A DNA stretch of 64,000 nt from Batrachochytrium dendrobatidis JAM81. Its lineage: Eukaryota; Chytridiomycota; Chytridiomycetes; Rhizophydiales. Shown one piece after another: positions 1-10,200 of this stretch. The translations under genes and the position numbers were made by a program. Every line of letters starts with the position of its first letter. Positions within the stretch are counted from its first letter, which is position 1. Under the pieces are notes generated by a model that had not been told where the DNA came from, ran no database searches, and saw only the letters and a program-made list of their open reading frames with translations. Location: positions 3,622,532 through 3,686,531 of the forward strand of contig NW_006281099.1 of the NCBI RefSeq assembly GCF_000203795.2, read 5' to 3'.

Positions 1-448
1 TTGCTTTCTTTACCCTTTTTTACTCTCCTTCTCCTTCTCAAGATCGGAATTCAATGAATAGTACTATCTGTATGTTTTCTGGTCTTTATCCTTGTTTCTT
101 TGATAATAATCTCGATGTCATTGTCACAATTGCTCATTTTCATTTGGGTTGCAATGATTCCAATTCCGTATGCGTTCAAGATATTCATTGTGGGTATTGA
201 TTTCGAAATTCATTGTATAATATTACCCAACACAATAATTTCATGTAAATACATTAGTCTTTTCATGTAGCGGTTCAAGAGTATATTCCACTAACTCGAC
301 AATTTCACGCTTGTTACGATCTCCATTTGAAATATTTAAATGGATTATATTCGAACTCAGATTAAAGCCGGGAATATATTTCTTGGGATAGATACATGAC
401 TGAAAATAAAATGACAATCAGCCATCCATTTACAAAAAAATATTTGCA
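1..448. other. AT-rich stretch without a recognised gene
   Basis: No open frame, RNA gene or clear repeat is visible. It precedes the decayed element that starts at about 449 and may belong to it, because coding capacity is lost in all frames. Nothing more can be supported. Confidence 0.4.
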
Positions 449-760
449 ATGTGCAATCTGCTACATTGGCATATTCTCACATCTAATTCAGTGCTTCCAA
501 TGCTTTTATATTTTGATATGTCAGAAATGTGCTGTCAAAATGAATTGAGATATCCAGCTTGTAGAACTAGCTTACTCTTCAACAAGCAACTTGAAAATCA
601 GATTCTTTTTGGGAAATGCAAACATTCTTGTCCAATGAACAGTTTGAAGTGGGATATTGATTCCCACTCGGAAATCTGCGCTTACGCTCCACAGCAATCA
701 AAACATTTGATATTGGTTTGGTGTTCAATTCGGGTATATACTGCAAAATGTAGCGACCAA
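449..760 (+). pseudogene. Frameshifted RING/TRAF-type zinc-finger remnant
   Basis: Two overlapping frames together give a cysteine-rich finger. One frame (about 449-530) reads CAIC, then CFQC and CQKC, which is the first half of a RING-like domain. After an in-frame stop and a shift, the next frame reads ACRTSLLFNKQLENQ and then CKHSC...SHSEIC, resembling the second half of a RING plus a SIAH/TRAF-type zinc finger. The parent protein would have been a RING E3-ligase-like protein. It lies just upstream of polymerase remnants on the same strand and could be cargo of the same element. The pattern is seen in the sequence; the family name is inferred. Confidence 0.4.
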
Positions 761-839
761 AGAAACAATTCAGTTTAATCCATCTGGTAGTACTTCATTT
801 TTCAATGCAAACTGCCATTGATTAATACATCAGTTGATA

Positions 840-2300
840 GTATTCTGGAACAACTAACTGGCGACGATATCATTGACCGACTGAAACGTCGAATTCAAAG
901 TGGAGCGTTGAGAGCATATATGAGTACGTTCTTTTGTCGACTCCACTACGTGAAATGTCTGCTGGTTCACCATTAGTATTGCCAGATTTCATCAAAAACA
1001 CCAAATATTGTGTCATTTGAAGATGCACCCAATAATCTTTGGTTCTGGTATTGTCTTGCTCATGATAGAAATGCCAGAAAAAGATGACATAGATTGTCAA
1101 GAAATGCCAGAGTTGTTTCACGATTACTACGGCATCAAGATAAATAAAGATTATTCTGGGATTGACGTTAAACACCCGAATGATATCGAAAAACATTATT
1201 CTGTAAGCATCAATGTGTACAGATTCAACAGCAACAAACCAATGATGAAAAGACATTCAGATAAACACTACAAACAAATATGGATCACAGACATATATAC
1301 CAATTTAAAACTCATACCCATCACTTGTATTGTATCAAAAACATCAACCAATTGACCAAAGTCTTTGAATGTGCTGAATGCCATGCATTTGAGTGAGTTC
1401 AAGAAAATCAACCGACACTTGTTAATGTGTAATCAGGGCAAACCAAAGATACTATTCGATAATGGAAACTATCAACCCAAGACTGGTGTTTTTGACATGT
1501 TTGAAGCAAATACGGTGTGTGCTGCTCAAGATCTGAGACACTGTCCTTGTTTCATTTCATTTCCTATGATTTCCTATGATTTCCTATGATTTCAATGATT
1601 TCAAGACTTGGTTAAAGCATTGTCAATTGGATACAGATTCAAAGTTGCAGTATCTTGTAATACACGAGTTGTCAAGCATCAGTTTTATGGGCAGTGAGAA
1701 AACAACCCCAGAGCTTATTCATGTAGATGGAACGACTGAAAAAGCATTGGATGTAATGATGATCAAGATGATCAAGATGAATAACATACAAATGAAATAT
1801 CTACATGATCTGTATCCAAGTACACAGAGTTGTTTATATATATTGATAGGTTTGAAGTTGTCAAGGCATGAAAGTCGTTGCGCAACAAATTGCTGGAATG
1901 GCTGGATGTGTTGTCAGTATACGACTTCAACTCGGGTTCGTATGATATTAATGCCATCAAGAAATATCTCACGCAAGTCCTGATAAAGCACACAAAGGCA
2001 TGACAACGTTTCCAAATACGAACAGTTGTGGATTCGTAGCATTGAGCAAGAATTGGGTCGGGACATTGAACAGAACAAAACGATTGCAAAGTACAATGTA
2101 GACGGCTATGATGACAAAACGAATACTGTTCGAGTTCAACGGATGCTTTTTTCACGGTTGTAATAGGTGATACAAGTCTGATGATATTACCCATTGACGG
2201 GTGATTGATGAATATCTTGTATCAAACTACCATGCAAATCAAGCACATCTCACAAGCAAATGGGTTACAAAGTTGAATGTTTGGGGATGCGAATTTCAAC
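840..2300 (+). pseudogene. Decayed Polinton/Maverick-type DNA polymerase B
   Basis: Fragments in several frames occur in the order expected for the N-terminal and exonuclease part of a protein-primed family B polymerase of Polinton or related elements. They are LPDFIKNTKYC (about 978-1016), NNLWFWYCLAHDRN (about 1030-1070), GIKINKDYSG followed by ISINVY-like SVSINVYRF (1130-1230), FECAECHAFE with a following LLMCNQGKPK (1365-1450), the exonuclease-like FNSGSYDINAIKKYL (about 1927-1971) and FEFNGCFFHGC (about 2128-2160). At least four stops or frameshifts separate them, so no protein can be made. The palm domain motifs were not found, so the copy is truncated. A linear-plasmid or adintovirus-like polymerase is an alternative source. 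Confidence 0.6.
1560..1605 (+). repeat. Short tandem repeat TTTCCTATGA
   Basis: The ten-base unit TTTCCTATGA is repeated three times in direct succession, followed by a diverged TTTCAATGA copy. It lies inside the decayed polymerase and coincides with a change of reading frame, so slippage may have helped break the gene. Confidence 0.7.
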
Positions 2301-3780
2301 TTTCGGAAACACTGAAATGGGCAGCATCATCAAATGTAACAATAATTACCAAATGATTTCAAACAGGTCGTTTACATCCAAAGACACTCTGTCATACTTG
2401 TCACCCAATACCTCACAGTACCTCACAGTACATCCATAGATCAGTTCTTGACAGTATTCAATGCTGAAATGCAAATGGGTGGATTTACCCAGAGTAACCC
2501 AGAATATATACAAGAACGCGACGGAAAACTAGCTGATATGCTTCGATATTGTTTTAAAATCAAGCAAACGATTTGATCAGACATTACAATTGAAAGTCCA
2601 GTTGGATTTGGAAATTACAATATTGGATGGTACACATGAATTGGAACCATTATCCTGTAATGGCTTTTGTTTGATGGAACTAGTTCTTTGATAACTTTAT
2701 AAATCAACGGAAAATAAAAGTTTATCGAGGTAAATTCGTACTAGAGACATTTGGAGTGATTTGTGGGTTATTGCAAAACGATTAAACTAATCGCAACACA
2801 TTCCAAAGCGTCGATGCTTGCGACGTCTTTTTTGCCAATCAATCGAGACTCGGAAGATCAATACTCTGCTTGGATCAACCTTCAATCTTGATACGCTACA
2901 AACATTCAGCAAAAGTCCATTGATTGTCATAATTGTGATTACAAGATGACTTTCAAAGTTGGTTCAAGAGATAGTCGAGACTCACAAGATGAGCAAACCA
3001 GTACTCTGCCAAATGGCATAAACAGCATGATCATATCTGGACACTTTCCAATAATACTCATAAATTAACCCACAGATCAAGGACATTTCAAAACACAGAA
3101 TCACTGAACCGACAGTGTGCTCATTCCGAATAATCACCATGATTTCATGAATCAATCTGGATACCATCAGTTGTCCCAACACGATCGATTGACTAAAAGG
3201 ATGGATTACGAACAAAAGAACCTGGATCATTTGCAAAATGAACAGCGCAACAATACTATTTTACAGGAATATCAACGTATTGATCAAACCCGCAATGCAC
3301 ATATTCAAGCCATGGAGCAGTTGAATCATGTCTCTGGGATGGTTTTTTGCCAGATTGTCAGATTTGCTTCGGAATTACCGAACAATAAGGAGTAATGTTG
3401 AATCTATGTAGGCCGAGCATTACTTTTTGACACCAGGATTTAATGGTGCCAAAACCAACAAAATGGACTGTTGTCGATAATGGTTTCCGGTTCCGAGTGT
3501 AAACATGGTTACTTTTATCATGATGTCCATTGAAACTATCCGCGATAATCAAATATTGCTGGATCAGATCAATTGGGCAGTAAATCTAAGTTGATTCACT
3601 CCAAGACAAGCATTATTATAGATCTGGCACAAAATATTCGACATGATTCCTAACAAAATGGATTTTGTTTGCTGCCTACCAGCAATCTACTCAACTGTCT
3701 ACCACGAGAAAAAGTAATTTTGAGCAAGTTGTAGTACATTCTAAAGTAAACAACGATCAAGAAAACTGGTATCATTTGGT
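2301..3780. other. Decayed sequence, no intact gene
   Basis: Only short open frames are present (for example 3117-3395, 92 codons, Gln/Asn-rich, not recognised). A short direct repeat (CCTCACAGTA twice, near 2410-2430) and an imperfect palindrome around CGTCGATGCTTGCGACGTC (2810) can be seen. A frame near 2460-2690 could be more of the decayed element, but no polymerase palm motif was found. This is probably the eroded remainder of the mobile element to its left. Confidence 0.4.
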
Positions 3781-3804
3781 GCCTTGTACATACACTTGTA
3801 CTTG

Positions 3805-4622
3805 TCAAATCCATTCTTTCCCATCATCCACCATCCATCTCGTTCACTTTTAAATCTCAACAATGATCAAAACTATCCAGGCTCACTGAATATTACCATC
3901 ACATATACCTTACAGGCTACGGATCTAGTAGTTCAAATCGAGGCAATAATGGATACAGATCAGCCCGACAGTTTACAGACATATGTGAATCTTACCACGC
4001 ATCCATACTTTAATCTCGACGGGATGGTAAACCCAACTGTACTGGATCACACAATTGACATGGCTGGCGTAAAAGGTGTTCTTGAACTAGACGATACTCA
4101 GATTCCTACAGGAAAAGTGTTGGACTGCACGGATTTTGCTGATCAAGATATTGGGTTTGCCCAGATCCATACAAAACCCGATTACTTTTACCAATCACAC
4201 ATCCACAGACTATTGCAAATGGATTGGAATGTATTGTGCGATTTGGCGGTGTGGATCACTTTTATTTGAAATCCCATTCTACCAAAACAAAATCCGATCA
4301 TGGGTTGGATTCAAAATTGAAATATTGCGACCTAGGTCCGCCTGTAATGCGGCTAGCCTCTCATGCATCTGGAATCGCGTTGGAGATGTATACCGATGCA
4401 CTAGGCATTCAAGTCTATACCTCGAATTGGTTAGATGTATCACTTTCTGCAAAAAAATCCAGCCAGCCAAGCAATGCTCAGTATGGACGATTTTCTGCTG
4501 TATGTTTTGAGCCTTCTGCACCACCCAATTCCATCAACAATCCAGCCTATCGCCATTTGGTTGTCATGGATAAACATAATCCCTGGACACAAACAAGTAT
4601 ATACCGTGTTATGTTGATATAA
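3805..4622 (+). pseudogene. Aldose 1-epimerase (galactose mutarotase), broken
   Basis: The family interconverts alpha and beta anomers of aldoses. Family landmarks appear in order but in different frames: YPGSLNITITYTL (about 3879), YVNLTTHPYFNLDG (about 3982), ILDH-like VLDHTIDM, IPTGKVLD, then after a shift near 4190 GGVDHFYLKS, MYTDALGIQVYTSNWLD (about 4385-4435) and the C-terminal TSIYRV. The N-terminal third, including the usual GR.ANRI region, is missing upstream of about 3830, and a further frame change is seen near 3857. The truncation plus at least two shifts without plausible introns indicates a pseudogene. A sequencing error could explain one shift but not the missing N-terminus. 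Confidence 0.8.
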
Positions 4623-4698
4623 TAGTGCTGAAATAATACTTTGTGATCTACTGTGTTTCATTTCAGAATAAACCCATTATATCAAGCAAATACAAGTT

Positions 4699-6586
4699 TT
4701 ATGAACGAGCATGTGTAGCCCAAAGTCGCCGTCCAATCAACGCAGATATAATAATTACAAAAATAACTCTCCAAGGCGGTTTAACAATTTTGTGCAACCA
4801 TGAAACTATTCCAGCAGGAGGTGGAGAAGAAGGATGCTCCGACTCTGGTTCAAAAGATGACGTAAGACTGGATTGGGAAGTTGAAGGTGAAAGGACCATA
4901 GATTTTGAAGCAATAGCGTTTTGAAACCGAGGTTTTCTTGCAAAAAAATGAGTACGAGAGCGATGACCAAAAATACGGGTATATAAATAGGGGATCCAAC
5001 TAGTACTTTGGGAAGGTAAAGTACTGGAAGATGTAGTCGTGGTTTGTGAATTGTGTTTCAACAGAGTTGTGCTTGATCTAGTAATTGGTCGAAAGTGTCG
5101 TTCTTGTGAAGTAGTGTCTGACAACTGAATAGGAGTAGATGGGCGTGATAAATGGTCAAAATAAGGATTTGAGCGATTAATCGATGCGTCAGGCGTAGCT
5201 GAGAGTTTAAAATTGGTCAGAGAGGTGAGCGATCGTGAACTTGGTGTCCGTGGCAACCCAGATCCAGAGCGGTATTCCTGAACCCGCAATAGCAATTGTA
5301 GATCTGCAGCAGATCTCACTGATATAGGAGGAAACGTCGGGGTTCGTGAATGGTGTGGCTCTGACATGTCTGTGCCATACGCTGAAGAAGATGACAAGGA
5401 AAATGCACTTTGTGCATCAAACCAGGTTTCATGGACTGTAGAAACAGGTGACATGAAAGAAGCAGGCATTGGGGATTGAAGCATGCCCGCTCTCTGTGTT
5501 TCAAAATCAAAATCATCAATCTCTTCGTCTTTGCAAGCCAGACGATCCATCATACATTCATGTGCTCGTGTTTGCTGTATAGGTGGAACAGACGATCCAA
5601 AAGAAGTAATGATTGGACATATGTAAGGAGACAATGGTAAAGCACAATCCAATCCGCCAACCGCTGCAAATTGAAAATAAATGTGATTGGAGTTTAGTAT
5701 TCAAACTTGTAAAGATACACCAACATATGGCCAGAATAATCTGAATATCTAGCTAGATAGCCAAAATTAAACACGATACAGCTTACATATGGGTATGCAT
5801 TCAGGTGGAATATAATCAATCAGTTCGGGTGTCGATATAAATCGGAGTTTCTCTGTTGCATCTGCACTCAATCCAGTTCGCAACACGCTCCATATGCCGG
5901 CATGAATCCATCCATAATTGAGTACCAAGACCTGTCCGATAAATTGCGGAAAATGCTTTTGAAAAATCTCCAAAAAGAGTGGCAAAAGCTCGTAATTCTA
6001 ATTTTGGTTTAGGTTTAATTAGCCAAAACCCTATATTGTCAAGTGTTGGTATCGACGCAATCGATAAATAAAACCAAAGCAATATCAATAGGCTTACAAT
6101 ATTGGACATTCCAAATCCAGAGAGATCGACTACGACTGTACATTGAAAGAATATTGGGACTGGTTCATTGCTACACGTAGATGCTTTTAGTGATGAAAGA
6201 TCTGACAACGCACTAGCGGGAGCAATACTGGGATCGTTTTGATTGAGGCTTTGAATCCACCGTCGTCCGACCTCAAGAATGAAGATGACACACAAGCGCA
6301 AATCTTCCAACTCTGTTCCATCGCTGGAAGGGATAAAATGCCGAGGTGTGATATGTAGCACCGGCAGTCCTTTGAGATCTGTTTTCCAAAATTGAAATAA
6401 TCCTTTCTGAAGATATTCCACAGTGCGAGGACTAAGCATTTCAAAACAAAGTTGCGATAGATTATGTGTCAGTCGCCAGTCAATATGTGCTATCAATGCT
6501 GCCTGTGTATTGGCCATACTAAATTTGTGTTTTTTGAAGAACCGTAGTAGTAAGGCTACAAATAGTGTACGCATTAGCTTTAGCAT
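4699..6586 (-). CDS. CRAL-TRIO (Sec14-like) protein with C-terminal membrane anchor
   Basis: Three exons, 6586-6098, 5997-5787 and 5663-4699, give a 554-residue protein. The first 235 residues are a CRAL-TRIO lipid-binding module: LLRFFKKHKFSMANTQAAL is the CRAL-TRIO-N helix, then PIFFQCTVVVDLSGFGMSN, ILPLF-like ELLPLFLEIFQKHFPQFIG, VLVLNYGWIHAGIWS, and the closing IPPECIPISVGGLD that spans the second intron. About 290 Ser/Thr-rich, apparently disordered residues follow, then a terminal hydrophobic segment (VIFVIIISALIG) with a basic tail, as in a tail-anchored protein. The family binds or transfers phosphoinositides and other lipids; the anchor suggests action at a membrane such as the ER. 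The start is uncertain, since an upstream exon before the TTTGTAG near 6555 is possible. Confidence 0.8.
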
Positions 6587-6785
6587 GAGTTTACCGATTG
6601 AGATATAGGAGCAAATATCAAAATTGAATAAACAAGACTAGGCCATGCTAGGATATTTTTATAGACGCAGTAAATGCTAGAGGTTTTAACCCAGAGAATG
6701 GATATTGAATGCCGAGACATCAAACTTGGATAATAGAATTCCAACGGACATGTGGAGCCAAATCACACAAGATTGCGGGATTCAA

Positions 6786-7273
6786 CTAAAGCAGCTTGCA
6801 CAACTCTGCAAGAATTGATTGTATGTTGAGTCTAGTCACTAGTGTAACCCAATCCAAATAAATTGATCAAGACCATGTCATATATTTATGAGCTCACCCT
6901 TGTCGAGAATGAGCTCTGCAAAATGCACGAGTTCGTGAGCAGACAAACTCAAAGAAGTCCTATTCTGAGTAATGCTCTCTTCCAGAAAACATTGCAACTC
7001 GGCAATATGTGCAGCATGTTTATCATATAAAATCTGATACTCTTCTAATTGATGTTGAGTAGCAGCAGATTTCTGGACCATTGATGTTGATGCACTGATA
7101 TGAATGGCGACAGCAGAATTTTTATTGGCGAATTCAAAAATGGTTGAAATTTGGCGTTTTCTAGCCTTTTCATGCCCACTGGCACCAGCTGTAAATTGGA
7201 TTCCCAAACAAGTGAATAATTTTGTACATTGTATCTGAAATAATATGACAAGCTTTGGACTGAAATCAGTCAT
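6786..7273 (-). CDS. Small helical protein of unknown function
   Basis: Two exons, up to 6898 and 6805-6786, joined by a 92-bp intron (donor GTGAGC, acceptor TTGCAG). The intron fits in phase and ends the protein as ILDKELCKLL. Read from the first ATG the product is 131 residues, with an amphipathic, probably coiled-coil core (QHQLEEYQILYDKHAAHIAELQ split over two heptad stretches). No family was recognised. The ATG at 7273 overlaps the stop region of the formin by a few bases on the same strand, so a later start (Met at about 7081) or an unseen first exon is likely. The conserved splice site and helix pattern argue that the gene is real. Confidence 0.5.
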
Positions 7274-10200
7274 AAGAAAAAGATTCAAATGATACTCCGC
7301 TTTGAGAGAGCTGCTTATCAAGTAATCCAGTACCATTTTCCGACAGAAAAGACGACGACAGATATTCTGAAAAGGCGGCTTCGTCATTGCCTGCAAACAT
7401 GACGCCATTGTCCAGATTCGCAATCTCATCCAGTCCAATAGGTTTCATTGGCATCATGGAAAATCGTTTGAACATGGCTTTTGCTTCCCCAGCTCGATCG
7501 ACAGCAGGCTTTGGTAATTCACTTTGCGTATCAACAGTTTTTGAAATTACATTGTCCTCTTTTATAGTATCACGCAATGGAAAGGGTATCGTGGCTACAG
7601 GTTGAACGATCGAGCCACTGGCATTCAAAACTTCCGCTGATGCTGTAGTCTTTTGAGCAAGTTTGGCTGCCTCTCTTTCGGCCTTGATAATTGCTCTACG
7701 TTGCTTCTCCAGCGCAGCCTTCTTTTCCCTTGAAATTCGCTTGCGTTCCATTTCTCTTCTATTACGCAAATCTATCACAGAGCTTTTGAATCCTTGCATG
7801 AATAGATCCAAGGTAGTATAAAAGTACCCAGGCACCTTGCAACTGTCAGACGGTTTTTTTGGACGTTTCGTTGGGTCTAGACAAGGCGTGATATACTCGT
7901 CCTGGTCTTCGCCAAAGTATTGCAAAGCATCACTCCACGCATTAACAAAACAATTAAACTGAGTCACGACAGTATGAATATATCGATCTGCCTCGTTTAG
8001 TACGCTGGTCAGAAGCTGCTTGAACTGTGCGTCAATACCAAACCTACTTCTATCGTCAATACACAACTCGCGTAGATTCGTAGCAGTAACCTGCATGGCA
8101 GTGACTTGCGCCACTAATGCAAGAATATCAAATTGCCGAACAGTGGTCAAGTCTGCAAACTCGTCCGAAATATCCAGCACTGAAGAAAACTCGGAATCTT
8201 GCACCATTTCTACCAAAAAAGTCATGAGACTCCATTTTCCATCAGCACTCTTCACATCCTTCAATCTTGCTAGTCCTTCAATTTTGAACCCAATCGCTCG
8301 AGCTTCTTTTCCCATCCATGGACGATAGCTTGATGCATTGTTCCCGCTTCCATACTCGTAATTCGTCAGATTGCCCAATTGAAGCACTGTGCGCAACAAG
8401 ATCTTGAAATTTTCCGACAAGCAAAACTGTCGCGATACTTCTGCAAGAGCATGAAACTTTGAATGAACTTCCTCAGCTTCTAAAGGAAGCTGGATTTTGA
8501 ATAGAAATGCTAAAATTTGATGTGTGATGTGTTTGAATTTACTTGCTGCAACGGCAAATGCTTCTGCGGGAGCAAGAGGTAGCTGAGGTTCAGTAGGCTC
8601 TTCAATACGCTTTTTTGCCACAGATGAAAGGTATTGTCTTACAAGTATCAACTCATCTGTTGTAGGCAAGAGTCCTTGAATAGTGATCAAGTCATCAAAA
8701 GACAGCTTTGATTCATTCATCGCTCGAATAGCTGTAAAAAGGTCATCTGTGTTTAATCCTCTTCGCGTAAATCTTGATAATCCAATAGCAATATTGTTTG
8801 CACGGCGAATATCGAGAAAAGTAGAGAATCGAGCCTTTTGCACCATCTTGGATTTGCTAGAAGTTTGATTTTTGTCTTGGCCTGGAATGATACAAAAAAG
8901 CTCTTCAAAGCGTTTTACATCAAGTTGAACAGATCTCTCGGTGAGAGTCGACGAAGTGGAAGTCGAGTTCAAGGCTAATTCGGACCAAACAGTGTTTTTT
9001 CCATTACGAATCTCATTCCAATGAAGTTTGGCTCGTGCACGAATTTTCGGTGCGGTATTAGATGGTGTAGATGTTGAAACTCCTGTTTTAAATGATGGTG
9101 GTGGAGGAGGAGGAGGAGCAAGTGGTGGTGGAGGTGGTGGAGGTGGAGGTGGAGGAGCTTCTATCTGTACAGTAGCATCCTTGACTGTGTCTAGTTCATC
9201 AAATACAGGTGGTAACGGAGGAGCAAAAGGTGGTGCAGGTGGTGAACCAGGTGGAGTAGTCGTGGATGGAAGATCTCCAAGCTCAAATAGTTTAGCATCA
9301 ACAAGATTAATCTTCAAATCAATTACTTTTGTTGCAGCGCGACCAGACTTATCAACCGCTTGCCCAGTAGTTGCGTCGTATGACTCGACTACACGCACAG
9401 TAGAGCTTGTTAAATCTTCCGATTTGCGTTGTACACTTGCCTTCTTGTTGTCAATCAAAGGGTTAGCATCAGCATCAAAAGTGGTGCAAGAAGCTATAGA
9501 CTCATTCACTTCGATAGCCTCAATCTTGGCATCGTTTTTCAATTGAATCTTTTCTTGAATTTCAGACTCGGTATGTGTATCAGCATTTTGAGAGAGATCA
9601 TTGCTGGTTTGAGAACGATCAGATCTAGTATCGCTTATTGTGTCGTCATCAGATCCCTCATTATACTTTTTTACGGGAGGTGTAGGCCAAGCCATAGGCT
9701 TTGCTTTTTCATCTCCGTTGAGCCCTTTCAAAAGTGGTAAAGGCCATGCATTTGGTCCCTTGGACATTCCAAGAACTTTTCTCCTTGTAGCTGCGTCATC
9801 ACTTTGTTTATATACCCCACCAGATATAGTACTGCTGCTTCTTTCGCGAAGTGTTGGCTGCGGAGTCCGAAATTGAGTTGCAGCCACCATTGATTTTCCT
9901 TTGCGCATCATATTGATTTCGTGTAAATGATTGGCATTGACATCAAACGTGTCAATCTCAAGTGATTCAGAGGTTGCCTGTGACGGTAGCTGTTCCTGTT
10001 CTTTGATACATGACAAAGAGTGTGCGGAAGCATTTTCCAAAGGATCAGTACTCGGCACATCAATTCCAGAAGTCGGTGAAGGCTGTACATCTGACTTTTC
10101 CTTTGTAGAAAGGTGCGGTTCATCATTTTTACAATTTTCAGTGTGTGGAGCGTGGTAATTCAACACCAAATCCGTTGCATCTCCATCGCTTATAGTGGGC

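Noticed and set aside
9028..9546. Glycine-rich plus-strand frame of 172 codons
   Set aside because: It is antisense to the FH1 proline runs of the formin.
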